A stretch of DNA of 64,000 nt. Origin: Cryptomeria japonica (lineage: Eukaryota > Streptophyta > Pinopsida > Cupressales > Cupressaceae). Shown one piece after another: positions 1-10,890 of the stretch. The translations under genes were made by a program, and so were the position numbers. The stretch covers positions 335,150,302 through 335,214,301 of the forward strand of contig NC_081413.1 of the NCBI RefSeq assembly GCF_030272615.1. Reading direction: 5' to 3'. Positions within the stretch are counted from its first letter, which is position 1; each line of letters begins with the position of its first letter. The notes below the pieces were generated by a model. That model did no database searches. It had not been told where the DNA came from and worked only from the letters and a program-made list of their open reading frames with translations.

Positions 1-2090
1 GTTGATTTATGTCTTGATTTTTGACTTGTCTCTTGGAGGGAGTTGTTTCAACCATAGCTTTTTCAAGCATTTGAATGCTAAATTTTCCTTGGGTAGAGAG
101 TCTTTGGAGTGGTCAACATAGGTTTGACCCGAAATTTAACTTTAGATGGGTTTATAAGGGGTCAAATGGACTCCTAGGGATAGTTTAAAGGTGTTTCCTA
201 AAGTCCATAAGGTATACCTATGGGTTAGGAGTATTTTTAGGCATGTGTCTACTCCCATGTGACTGTTTAGTCACCTCAAAAAGTGGGTTTCCTAAGGTGA
301 GCGAAAATTGAAATTAGAAGGTGTCATCTAGGTTAGACCTTCCTTTTTGATGAGAGATCCTTTTCCACTTTTTTTTACTTTTTTCTTTTTCAGTTTTAGA
401 AACCTGTGAGAACTCTCACTGAGGTTTTTTTAGGCAAGGGTGAGAGATTTTGTGGGTAATCACCCACTCTCCATTTTTGGAGACTATGCAATTTTGAAAA
501 ATACAGTTTTGGGATAGAATTTTGTCTAAGTGTAGAAGGACGATTTGTGGATTTGGGCTGCTCATCCTCAAACTAGTTCTAGCAAACCTTTGGGCAGATT
601 GAAGGTTGGTTCATCTTCTTCTTTTGTTTCTTTTTAAGTTGCATGTTGATGTTGGAAAGATTGTTTGAATGAAAAAGTTGTTGTCTTATAATTTCTTTTG
701 TAAAAAAAAATATTATGCGACCTTTCTTTTATTCTTTTATGCATTTCCTGTGATTTGGGAGTAACCAAGGCCTCCTACTCTTGGGAGAGTAGAATGGTCT
801 TGCAGGTGGTAGAAGTTTGACAACTCTCGAGTGAGAGACTCTCTTTATGAGAGCGAACTCAAGGGCTGTATATGTGACCCTTGCTGCATGGCCTGGTTTG
901 TGCATTTGGGGGTCATAAGGGGAGAAAGTATGGCATGAATGCCTTGGGGGGCATAAGGAATGTGGGGTTAATGAACTTATGATATATCTTTGTTGCCATG
1001 AGGTAGCTTTGTGATCTACCATTTTTGCAGTCTCCTCAGGGTATTTGGTCCACTACCACCCATGTAAAATCATCACGTTTTGTGATGGAGTGTAGCCTTG
1101 GTTGGGAAAGTGTTTGCTATATGTTTTTCCCTTGCTCGTTGTGTTTGCATGTCTGTAACCTGTCTAGGGCTTGATTCTCCAAGCTCGGGGGTGGCTTCTA
1201 GTAAGCCTAGGATGGGAGGTGAGCACTCCATGGTCAAGCCTTATGATTTATTTGCAGGTTGCTTGGAATGGAAGGAAAAAGTCAAGCTAGGAGTTGTTGT
1301 TTTTACTTGGTTTGCAGAAAAATAATAAGAAAAGGGATGCTATATTTTCAGTTGCAGGAATGTAAATAAAAAGTTGCATGTTGTATTTACCTTAAAAAGA
1401 AAATGTATCTATTTTATTTAAAGTCCTCATTTAATAGAAAAGAGAGACTAGTTGGGCATATCACCCATTTGTATTGTTGGCTATATTGTATTTTAAACAC
1501 ACTTTAAAGAAATGCATTATTTTTATTAAGTATTATTTTGTTGCAAAAAAACATGAAATGTGTATTTCTAGATTTAGTTCCTATAGTTCTGAAAATAATA
1601 TTTGTTGTGTATGTGTTATTTTGAAAATCAAGAAATTCATTTTATCCCCTTATGCATTTGAAATATTGGAAAAAAAAAAATGAAATAGAAAAACATGTAT
1701 GTTAGTAAGCTGGAAATAAAACATTTAGACCTATTTATGGAAATGCAAATATAGTTTATTAAATTTTGTCATTTTCCCTTTTATTTATTCACAGAAAATA
1801 AATCTAAAAATTAACATGCCTTTCAATGTTTTCTAGACTAATATAGTTGCTGCTTAAATTTAATTATTTCTGTCATTCTCTCCTTTATGTATTGCAGAAT
1901 TAAACTTTAATAATTGCACTATAGATATATGTCTAGATCTAAAGGAAGAAATAAAAATATTAGACTAATGCTAAGCTGCCATTTCATTGATTAATTTCCT
2001 ACAAGTTTTAAAAAAATAAATAAAAAATATAACATTATTCATCTATGAAAATCCATATTAAATCTACCCTGGATCTAACCATGGATAGAT
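1..2090. other. Unassigned sequence without a supported gene
   Basis: I see no reading frame of convincing length or recognisable domain on either strand here. The longest frames (about 60-100 codons) have no family signature and overlap one another. The stretch is AT-rich with T and A runs. It lies upstream (left) of the LTR-like end at 3329, so it may be the interior or rest of a minus-strand element whose other end is outside the window. No primer-binding site for a common tRNA was found on the minus strand. Confidence 0.5.
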
Positions 2091-2091
2091 T

Positions 2092-2125
<34 letters not shown>

Positions 2126-2169
2126 CTACATGTAAATCAATATATTTCAGATGTATATATATATATATA
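2092..2169. repeat. CA/TA microsatellites
   Basis: A run of CA dinucleotides from 2092 passes into TA at about 2114-2125, and a second TA run lies at 2153-2169. This is simple-sequence DNA next to the GC-rich palindrome cluster. Confidence 0.9.
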
Positions 2170-2250
2170 ACAAAAAATAATAATAATAATTAAAAAAAAA
2201 ATTATTATTAAATAAAATAAACTATTTGGGGGGGGAGCCGAAGGGCCGAA

Positions 2251-2347
2251 CCACTGTGTGGACACATAGTGACGCCCACAGCCACCACTATGTGGACACA
2301 CAGTGGGCGGTACTCGGCACCGCCACCACTGTGTGTACACACAGTGG
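2251..2347. repeat. Three spaced 22-bp palindromes
   Basis: Three copies of a 22-bp inverted repeat lie at 2251-2272, 2285-2306 and 2326-2347. The third is a perfect palindrome: CCACTGTGTGT followed by its own reverse complement. The first two differ by a few bases. The cluster is a GC-rich island in very AT-rich DNA. On the minus strand it lies downstream of the possible LTR start at 3329, where a transcribed LTR leader would fall. Function unknown. Confidence 0.8.
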
Positions 2348-2654
2348 CAACCGGGGAAACCCCGTGCCACCGCTCCCTCTCCTTCTTCGAGCTTGGCCGC
2401 TACACTGCCTCCCTCTCGCTTCAAAACCCTCTGCCTCCCCTGCCCTGCAACAAACACACACACACTTCTCTCAAGAAAAATATCATGGATAAGCCCTAAC
2501 CGAAAATAGGGTTAGGGCAAGGCATTTAGATGGAAGAAGAAATAGAGTTGAGACGGGTATTTTTATAATAAATTAATTAGGTTAAATGGGTATTGTTATA
2601 TTAATGTTATTTATAAAATAAGTATCCCCATGTTTAAATATCTATGTTTAATAA

Positions 2655-2694
<40 letters not shown>

Positions 2695-3329
2695 GTATGA
2701 ATGTATGAATGTATGAATTCTAACCTTAGGTTAATTATTTTATTTATACATTCATATTTTATGACCAATTATATAAACATTAAATATGATGTTTTTAAAT
2801 TGAAATTATTTTTGGAGATTAATTACTTAGGAACTTATAATAACTTTATAAGTTATTTTGACTATAAGGGATTATTTAGTCCATCCAAATTTAGGCTATT
2901 CTAGGCTAAATTTTATAGGAAAATTTTCATTATGGATTTAATTGACCCATTAGTCGAATTAGTTTAACCACACTTTAATTAAATGTTAAAATAAGATATA
3001 GGCATTAATAATCTAAGTGCTAGGACTAATTTATTTAGTTCTTAAAAGCAATTAATGGTGATTGGAGATTAATATTACCTTTGTCAATTAATTTAGAGAT
3101 TTTTGGTTAAATTAACTTACTGATTGTAATTGATGAGATAATAAATAATTCTTTTAGTATTCCGTATTTAATTTAAATTATGTTCGCTTACTTGATTTGG
3201 ATGTTAGATTAAATCAAACATAGTTAAGACATAACTTGTTATTGCTTTTCAAATTAGCAAATTTAATGTTATTAGGTGGTTATTTAAATTTTTTTTATTC
3301 TGTTCATGCCTAAAAGTTTGGGCATGACA
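2348..3329 (-). mobile_element. Probable start of a minus-strand LTR inserted in element A gag
   Basis: Read on the minus strand, the sequence from 3329 begins TGTCATGCCC, a common plant gypsy LTR start, followed at once by an inverted copy (GGCATGAAC), a frequent terminal arrangement. From 3330 rightwards the sequence is gag of element A, matching element C at 63050-63090, so 3329/3330 is a true junction. The far end, PBS and target duplication are not visible, so element type and length are unknown. A TA microsatellite lies at 2660-2691. Confidence 0.45.
2660..2691. repeat. TA microsatellite
   Basis: About 16 uninterrupted TA repeats, followed by three copies of a GTATGAAT-like 8-mer. Confidence 0.9.
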
Positions 3330-3819
3330 TAAAGCATTTAATGACCCTTTGCCTATTTATGAACAAGGTGATTCTTCAAAGACCAAAGGAGGTGCCAAGG
3401 TAAATTATACTTATGCCAGTCAGGACAATGTTATCAACATGATTGAGCTTTCCCACTCGGAATATTGCAATGTGATTATAGTCCAAGATAAACCAAATGA
3501 ATAACACTATGCAAGAGCTCTCACCCGTTCTCAAAAGAAAGTCACCCTCCAAGGAGCTAGTTCTTCCAATCCAGCTCAAGCAACATCAAACCCATCAACC
3601 TTGCCAACCAAACAAAAAGAATCAACCTTGGACAAATTTAAAAGGCTAACTCCATCATCATCTTCTGGATATAGTGTCGTTGAATAGTTGAAAAGGACAA
3701 ATGCTCAAATCTCAATCTTCGAATTGCTAAAACTCTCATCTGCTCACAAATAGATCCTAGACAAAGCATTGCTCACCACCAACATTCCAAAAGATTTAGA
3801 CATTGATCGGTTTTAGTCT
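3330..3819 (+). pseudogene. Gag C-terminal tail and gag-protease junction (element A)
   Basis: Translation gives a tail closely matching the gag end of element C (YEQGDSSKTKGGAKVNY), then a stretch with the RSQKKVTLQ motif. Stops interrupt it: TAA in the stretch after KPNE, and TAG at 3685-3687 in a segment (VVE-stop-LKRTNAQIS) where element E has glutamine in DQLGKTLAQIS. The TAG is also present in element C (62696-62698). The remaining gag lies beyond the insertion at 3329. Confidence 0.7.
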
Positions 3820-4473
3820 ATGGTGGGTCATCTGACTTCACCTCACTATCTGACCTTCTCAGAAGAAGATGGCAACTCACTAAATCATCCACATAACCAA
3901 CCATTGCATATTGAAGCCATGATCCACAAACACAGAGTCAAACATGTTTTGATAGATGGAGGCGTGGGGTTGAATATATGTACTTACAATCTGCTTACAC
4001 AACTAGGATTCTCTGAAAATGTCATTGATCCTAGCAAGAAAATAACAATAAAAGCCTATGATGAAGAAGAAATGACTTCTAAAGGTCTGGTGTCATTACC
4101 AATCAGAGTGGGACCAGTAGAGAGAGATGTCCTTTTCCAGGTTCTTGATATTCCATTATCATATAATATATTACTGGGCAGGCTGTGGATTCATGAAATG
4201 AAGGCAGTACCGTCAACATACCATCAATGCTTAAATTTTTCTAATAACGGAGCTGAAGTTAGTATTCTTGCTGATACAAATGTTGTCTATAATGCATTGA
4301 CAAAAGGTACAGATACTTTTGTACCTCATAATAGGGAAACCTCTCCAAATGCAGATCCAAAAGCCCTAATGAAAGACTTAGAAAAAAGATTGAAGATTAC
4401 AAATACCAGCATGGATGGCTACAAAATAGAACCGATACTTTCATTAGTTTCTCTCCCTCCATCACCAAAATAG
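3820..4473 (+). pseudogene. Retropepsin-like aspartic protease domain (element A)
   Basis: This 217-codon open stretch holds the protease that would cut the Gag-Pol polyprotein. The active-site triad region reads VLIDGGVGLN, the DGG form rather than DTG or DSG; element E has the equivalent at 47970-48010. Later, LLGRLWIHEMKAVPSTYHQC corresponds to E's WPWIHSL plus AVPSTYHQC. Upstream residues HIEAMIHKHRVK match E's HIEALIQKHKVK. It is in line with the gag remnant and the G-patch that follows, ending at a TAG at 4471-4473. Confidence 0.8.
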
Positions 4474-4869
4474 TTGGACAAGCCATTAGAGGTTATGAGA
4501 ACACAAAATTCAGCTCTGAATACCATATATGATGGTCTCTTTGTACAATCTTCTATCTGCTTGGTGGATGAAATAGAAGATGTTGTTCTTAACTGGCTCT
4601 CTAAGGAAGATAGCCAAAATGAGAAAGTATGACATTGTGAGATTTCCTCAAACCAATATGGTCCTGGCTACAAAATGATTGAATGCATGTGGTACTCAGG
4701 TACTGGTCCTCTAGGCAAACAAAAGGAAGGTATTATTGAACCAATTCAGCTACAAACCAAATCCACAAATGATAAGGCTGGACTGGGTTACGATCTGAAA
4801 AAGTCATCAGACCAAAAACATGTTTCTAAGTCTAAGTGGCAGAAAAGAATATCACCTTTGACATTATAG
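4474..4869 (+). pseudogene. G-patch-like segment between protease and RT (element A)
   Basis: Contains GYKMIECMWYSGTGPLGK, then EGIIEPI and, about 20 residues later, AGLGYDLKK. This is the glycine-rich layout of a G-patch domain (an RNA-binding motif) and aligns with a clearer copy in element E (MGYKGHGLGLEEKGRKAPI then RGLGYTL). In A it is interrupted by stops at about 4630 and 4869. Element C lost the segment by deletion. Identification is by motif layout only. Confidence 0.6.
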
Positions 4870-4962
4870 GAAGTAGACACTCAACAAAATAAAGTAGAGT
4901 GTAGAAAAGAGAAAGAGGAATCAACATTCAAGAAAGAAGAAACAGTCAGTGCTCAAGCTTCG

Positions 4963-6255
4963 ATGGTATCAACTACAATAATACAAGAAGTTGAGGTCCC
5001 TGAGGATATAAGAGATGAAGTAGTAAAAATCAGAGAATTATTTGCACCACTAAAAGTTCCAGTCACATATACTGGTAGGCAGCAAGTAGATGATTCGAAG
5101 ACTGATTCAAATGAGTATGAATGGGGTCCTGACCACCTCTCAGACACATCCACTACAGAAGCTCCAAAAGAGTCTAGTGATGTCATAGATGACACTCAAG
5201 AGATGATGCACATAAAACTAGAGAAAAGAATACAAGAAATTAGACAAAAGAGACAAGAAAATTCTGAACAAGGATTGAAAGAAGGAAGAATACTAGAAAG
5301 CTTCTCATCTATGTACCCCTATCTTAAAACAAAACAAATCAGGTATAGCACTACACAAGAAGAGTTGGAAGCTACAGAACAAGAACCAGTTATCAGTCCA
5401 GAAGAAGCTGAATGGAGTAGATGATAGCAAATCATAGAAACATCAAGATCATGTCAACAGGTGTGTCAGATACAAGTGACAAATGAACCACAACATGAAG
5501 GAACTTGCAACATTAAAGATGTTGGTATTGATACCATACATATGCTTACTAAATCACCTGAAGAAGACTTGGAAACTTCATCCGATGACTCTGACGACTT
5601 TGATGACAATCTTATTCAAGGCGATATCTACTCAGCCTCAAATTTTGAATCAGCTGATAAAAATAATGAAAATCTGTCTACTGATCTTATCGCTATTAAA
5701 CAATGATATGACGTCTAGTCTGGCGTAGTGAACGATGTTACAAGTATGTCTATCGAATTAGATCAACTAAATATTATTGTGAACTTTAAAAATCATGATC
5801 TAACTCTTCCTAGTCTCGAGACACTTACGCAAGGTATCATTCTGGAACTCAACTTTTTGATCCGTAGCTGTGATAACAATACCATGAATGCTCTTGAACC
5901 TATCCAAGATTTATCCTTAGTACATCCCGAATTGATTGACTGCATGTTACAAAAACAACCCATGAATATACCTACTTTTGCCAATGACTATACGTTAGCC
6001 TATTATCTTAATGTAGTCAAACCTATTGACTCTTCCACCAGTGAATAGAGCGAAAATATGACTAAAGTGGATATCAAGTATCTTAGTCACAAAAACAAGA
6101 AAAATAAAAATAAAAGATCTGATGGCGAAAACCACATTGTGGCGGTGTCAGAATCTAAAAAAGAGAAAATAAAGGACATACCTAAAGGTGAAAACCTCTT
6201 TGAGGCGCCTGAAGGTGAGATACTTGATATACTGCCAAGTCATTTCTAGGAAAGG
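4963..6255 (+). pseudogene. Acidic, low-complexity Pol spacer before RT (element A)
   Basis: A polar, Glu/Asp/Ser-rich region of about 430 codons with no recognised fold joins the G-patch to RT. It matches element C at 61700-62524 almost residue for residue over its second half (for example NDVTSMSI, NNTMNALEPIQ, HPELIDC). Stops lie at 5422-5427, 5704, about 5717, 6046 and 6247. The TGA at 5422-5424 is also in C. A lysine-rich patch (KNKKNKNKRSDGENH) is followed by KGENL, encoded by the hairpin motif at 6185-6210. Confidence 0.65.
6185..6210 (+). repeat. GTGAAAACCT hairpin motif, coding copy (element A)
   Basis: GTGAAAACCTC, a 3-nt loop TTT, then GAGGCGCC. CCTC (6195-6198) can pair with GAGG (6202-6205). 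Read as protein it gives GENLFEAP. The same motif occurs in C and E at the matching pol position and downstream of integrase in A, B, C and D. Confidence 0.7.
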
Positions 6256-6285
6256 TCCTCCATATTTATCGAGCCAACTCAGCCA

Positions 6286-7280
6286 GTGAACATTGGGAGT
6301 CAAGAGACACCCCACATCATTCATGTAGCTCAATCACTATCAGCAAAAGAATTGAAGGAGTTCACTCAACTATTCTTAGAAAAGAAAATAAACTTTGCAT
6401 GGACATACTCTAATATGCCAGGCTTGGATCTTGATCTCATTATGCACCATCTTTCAATTACACTAGGAGTAAAACTAGTTAAGCAAAAACTCCGTAAGAT
6501 GCAGCCGCATGTAGCACTATTAGTCAAGGCTGAACTAGAAAAACTGCTAAAAGCTGGATTCATTAGAGCTATAGATTATGATGAATGGATTTTAAACATA
6601 GTACCTGTGTCAAAGGCAGACAAGTCTATTAGAGTTTGTACTGACTTCAGAGATCTTAACAAAGCATGTCCTAAGGATGACTTTCCATTACCAAATATTG
6701 ATATGATAGTCACATGACTACTGGGTATGAAATGTACTCACTAATGGATGGATTCTCCAGATACAATCAAATCAAAATAGCTCCTGGAGATCAAGAAGTG
6801 ACAATTTTCACCTCTACATGTGGAACATTTTGTTGGAATGTCATGCCATTTGGGCTAAAGAACGTAGGAGAAACCTTTCAAAGAGCAGTTACAACCATTT
6901 TTCATGATATGATGCATAAGAATATGGAAGATTATGTTGATGACACCTTAGTGAAGACTATGAAAAGATCAATGCATATTCAAGAGTTAGGTCCTATACT
7001 CGACAGAATGGAAAAGTTCAAACTCTGATTAAATCCAAAGAAGTGTGCATTCAGAGTGACATCTGGTAAACTACTTGGCTACACCATTTCAAAGAAGGGA
7101 ATCAAGGTTGATCCTAAGAAGGTCCAAGCTATAACGGAAATGCCACCTCTGAAGAACATCAGTCTAATAAGAAGTCTACAGGGACGTCTCCAATCCATTA
7201 GATTCATTTCTCAGCTAGCAGACAAAGCTCAACCTTTCACAACTAGGATCAACAGTGCGAACAACATCTTCAACAGATAA
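6286..7280 (+). pseudogene. Reverse transcriptase domain (element A)
   Basis: RT signatures in order: FAWTYSNMPGLD, HHLSIT, VKAELEKLLKAGFIRAI, VCTDFRDLNKACPKDDFPLPNIDMIV, LMDGFSRYNQIKIAPGDQE, MPFGLKN and the catalytic box YVDD (about 6935). One base is missing at about 6711 relative to element C (GTCACATG against GTCGACATG), shifting frame inside the domain. A TGA at 7026-7028, at the point where D has arginine and E cysteine, is shared with B and C. After it, NPKKCAFRVTSGKLLGYTIS continues to about 7280. Confidence 0.85.
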
Positions 7281-8063
7281 AAGATTACCTATCAAATCCA
7301 CCGATATTGATGCCACCGGTTCAGGGTAAACCACTAATCTTATATATATCAACAATTGATTCATCACTGGGGGCACTTCTAGCACAACAGGATGACAACA
7401 AAAAAGAATGAGCTATTTATTACATCAACAGGACATTGGTGTCTTATGAAATGAACTACACTATAATAGAAAAAGCATGAGGGCACTCAACTGCTACACA
7501 TAGAGTTTCCAGATGAATCTATAATGCACCTTACTCAACAAAATTGGAAAATGTTCTTTGATGGGTCCTTTACTCAAAATGGTTCAAGAGCTGGCATATT
7601 ATTCATTACTCCTCATAAGTATTCAATCCCAAAGTCTTATAAGATTCTATTCCCTTGCATAAACAACATTGCAGAATATGAAGCTTTGGTGAATGGGATA
7701 AAACTAGCTATTGAATGGAAGGTTGCAGAATTGTATATCTATGGAGATTCTCAGCTGGTAGTTAATCAAATCAATGATACATATCAGACTCAAGATGAGA
7801 AATTGATGCCTTACAAGAGAATGGTTGATGATCTTAAGAAGTATTTTGCTTTTGTATCATTCCAACAGATTCCTAGATTCGTAAACAGAGCGGCAAATGC
7901 TATGGCTACCTTGGCATCTATACCTGAGTTACAGGAGTCCAATTTTCGCTTTGATTTCCTAGTGGAAGAGTTATATTACCCCTCTTATGATTCTCTTGAG
8001 ACCCAAATAGTCTGTTCTATTATTGGACATGAATCATACCAATACAGCCACATCTATTCCTAA
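7281..8063 (+). pseudogene. RNase H remnant and second RNase H-like domain (element A)
   Basis: The first RNase H domain is reduced to its start (ILYISTIDSSLGALLAQQD) and a few residues around 7450-7480. Against element B (18382-18610) about 226 bp are missing, with a short shared TGA at the junction. The second, aRNH-like domain (7524-8063) keeps FDGSFTQNGS, AEYEAL and GDSQLV, but the last acidic position is asparagine (NRAANAMATLAS, against NRAADAMATLAS in C and E). Loss of that Asp should abolish catalysis. Confidence 0.75.
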
Positions 8064-9296
8064 CTATGTGACCAAATTATCCCAAGAAATATTACCCAAA
8101 ATGAGAAAAGAAACCTAACTCAAAATGCTTCATGGTATGTTATCATAGCTAATGATTTATTTAGATGAGATTTGGATGGTACATTGCTTAGGTGTGTAGA
8201 AATTGAAGAGTCCCAACATGCATTATCAGAAGTCCATGAAGGTATTTGTGGATCTCATTCGAATGGTCTTACTTTAGCTTAGAAACTATTACGGGCTGGC
8301 TACTACTGGCCAGACATGGAAAAAGACACCATAAAATTTGCTAAGACTTGTGAGAAATGTCAGCTTCATGGAAATCTCATACATGCCCCAACAAGGGACC
8401 TCATACCATTTATTATACACTGGCCTTTTCAGCAATGGGCCTTTGATCTCGTTGGTCAGATATATCTTGCATCATCCAAAGGACATAAATTCATCATAAC
8501 TGCCACTGAGTATTTCACCAAGTGGGTAGAGGTGGTTCCGCTCATCAAAGCAACTGGTAAACAAGTCGCCTTGTTCATCCTAAATTATATCTTCAGCAGG
8601 TATGGGATACCTTCATCAATTGTGACTGATAATGGAGGACAACTTAAGAATAAAGATCTGGACGAGCTTTGTGAGAAATTCAAAATAAAGCAACACTGGT
8701 CATCAGTATACTACCCTCAAGGTAATGGACAAGCTGAGGCATCTAACAAAAATCTACTGACTATCTTGCATAGAACAGTGAACAAATCCGGGAAGGATTG
8801 GCATCTGGAGCTCAATCCTGCACTATGGGATTACAGAACAAGTATCAAAACACCTACTGGGGCTACACCTTTCTCTTTGGTGTATTGGTCCTAAGTAATA
8901 CTACCTATTGAAGTAGAAATACCATCTCTAAGAGTTTCTTTGCAAGGTCTTGTTACTGATGAAGATCATAGAATATCTAGATTGCAAGAACTCGAATTGC
9001 TAGATGAGCGTCAACAAGTGGCGTTTGATCATCTTAGAGTGTATTAGAAGAGAATGTCCACAGGATATAACAAGAAAGTTTGACAAAGAGAATTTCAGGT
9101 TGGTGACCTAGTTTTGAGAGAAAATCCAAAAAATCAACAGTTTCGCGACAATAAAGGGAAGTTAGAACCCAACTGGCTGGGTCCCTACATTGTTACTGCA
9201 GTATTCGTCTCTGGTGCCTATCAACTCTCAAACTCGGAAGGAGAACAGTTCCGTGAACCAATTAACACCATCCACTTGAATAAATTATTCACTTAG
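8064..9296 (+). pseudogene. Integrase (element A)
   Basis: The zinc-binding HHCC region is split by stops (HEGICGSH, then TCEKCQLHGN). The catalytic core at 8316-8894 keeps all three acidic residues: FDLVGQ, VTDNGGQ and GNGQAEASNK. The C-terminal part at 9114-9296 has LGPYIVTAVF, the GPY/F-type module, and ends at a TAG just after HLNKLFT; there is no chromodomain. Stops at 8061-8063, 8167, 8281, 8893-8895, about 9046 and 9081 break it; CAG-to-TAG at 8281 and 9046 and CGA-to-TGA at 8167 are evident against B and C. Confidence 0.85.
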
Positions 9297-10890
9297 CATT
9301 CTCTGTGCCACCAACATGTACAGTTGGAAAAAGTCCTGAAAAAAATCAAAAAATCAGGAAAATAAAAAAATACAAAAAAAAAGAGAAAAAGAAAAAAAAT
9401 AAAAAAGAAAGAAAATGCCCTGGTGAAAACCTGGTAAATAGGCACCTTGGTAAAAAAAAAAAAGAATCTCTACCAAGCAGGTGAAAACCTCGCAAAGAGG
9501 CGCCTCTTGTACTCAAGCCTCCATCTATCAACACAACGTTGGCGTTTCCCGCTTTCATGCATCTTTGCTTTCGCTTGTACATATTTTTCAGTCACTTTTG
9601 TGACATCCTGGTTCATTGGAACCCTCATGACTTGAAACTGATCAGTGTCCTAGTCTTAGGTTACTCGACAAAGCACATTACATATCCTAAGCAGTGTCAA
9701 ACAAGTCATTTTTCCGTCAGTGAAACCTGGTCATCCACTCTGAGTCAGTCACCTATCTCCTAAATACCAAAGAGTTTTTTATCACTGAGTAAACAAGCAA
9801 AACAACATAACGGAAAACAATCACTAAACAGTTTGAGCTATGAATGAAAATTTTCTTTGTGTGCTATATTTTATATTGGTTTTTGATTATTATCCCTCTG
9901 AGTAACTTGAGGAAGTCTATTATGACTAAGAGGAGCAAGGATTGGGGGCATAATATTTTCTTTTATTTTCTAGCTTGTAGGAATGATCCCAATGATCTGG
10001 AAACATATAAATTAGCTGGGTGTCTATGATAAGAGCCTTCACAACAAGGTGAAATCGCCTCACATACCTCGACTCCACTTATTTGTATGCTACAGGGAGG
10101 TCCATATCCATATCATTTCTTTGTCTGTTTTGAGGGAATTTCTTTATGATGCAATTGGGGTCCCTGCGAAATCTGTCCAAGGATATGAATGAAAAAAGGG
10201 TCATTGCAGACAAGATAATAAATATTGCACATTTGAGAAAGAAATGAACTCTAACTTTCCTATTGTGTTCGTTATGCTCAATGATGAATCTTAAGTATTT
10301 TAAATCCAGTGACTAGGTTTAGGATGCATTTTGCATATCATTTTGCATATCATTTTGCATTTTTGTGAATTTAGAGTGATTTCGGTATGGTAATAATCTC
10401 TTTATCTTCTGAATGAGAGCTGAAAGCATCATCATTTTTTACGCTAAGTAGTCTATTTATCATCATTTCTTCGATGAAGTACTTATGTTTTGAGATGTTA
10501 GCTGCATACAACATTTAATATAGCTTCATACATTTCATTATTACTCATTTGCATTCATCTTATTGCATAGAAAAATGAAAACATTACATTACTCATTACT
10601 CATACTCATTCATTTATTTGCATATGAAAAGAAACAAAAATAGACATCTATAATCATTTGCATTACATAAATTCATATTAAAAAAAAATGCATACATATA
10701 GAATAAAACATATAAAAGACATCTCATGAACGAATCAACACAAGTATGATGAAGTCAAATCCGATCTCGTATATATATATCATGTCAAGTCTAAGAGTAC
10801 AAAATGATGTTGAATGGCATATACAAACTCCCATCGGAGCAAGAATCGTATAGGCTACAAAAAATAGGTGTGTCTACAAAAAGAAATAAT
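9297..10890 (+). other. Post-pol untranslated spacer (element A)
   Basis: No supported gene. It opens with an A-rich run (9340-9420), then two hairpin motifs (9423-9446 and 9481-9504), then about 600 bp closely similar to B (20600-21180) and C (57600-58200), then AT-rich sequence with CATTTGCAT-type short repeats (10320-10690). The right end is the 3' flank of the antisense PMD gene. Confidence 0.7.
9423..9504 (+). repeat. Two GTGAAAACCT hairpin motifs after integrase (element A)
   Basis: Copy 1 (9423-9446): GTGAAAACCTG, loop GTAAA, TAGGCACC. Copy 2 (9481-9504): GTGAAAACCTC, loop GCAAA, GAGGCGCC. The fourth stem pair is G-U in copy 1 and C-G in copy 2; it is G-C in both C copies and A-U in D, so pairing is kept while sequence changes. 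Confidence 0.75.

Noticed and set aside
729-1325. ORFs of 97 and 75 codons
   Set aside because: No motif, no support from a second copy in the window.
2137-2509. Four overlapping ORFs on both strands around the palindromes
   Set aside because: Caused by locally GC-rich, repeat-derived sequence; no protein family signature.
5793-5984. Minus-strand ORF inside pol of element A
   Set aside because: Shadow of the acidic Pol spacer, which matches element C on the other strand.
9539-9763. Small ORF after integrase that is also open in element C (57960-58202, minus)
   Set aside because: The two copies are very similar at DNA level, so shared openness is expected; the B copy has several stops and no domain is recognisable.
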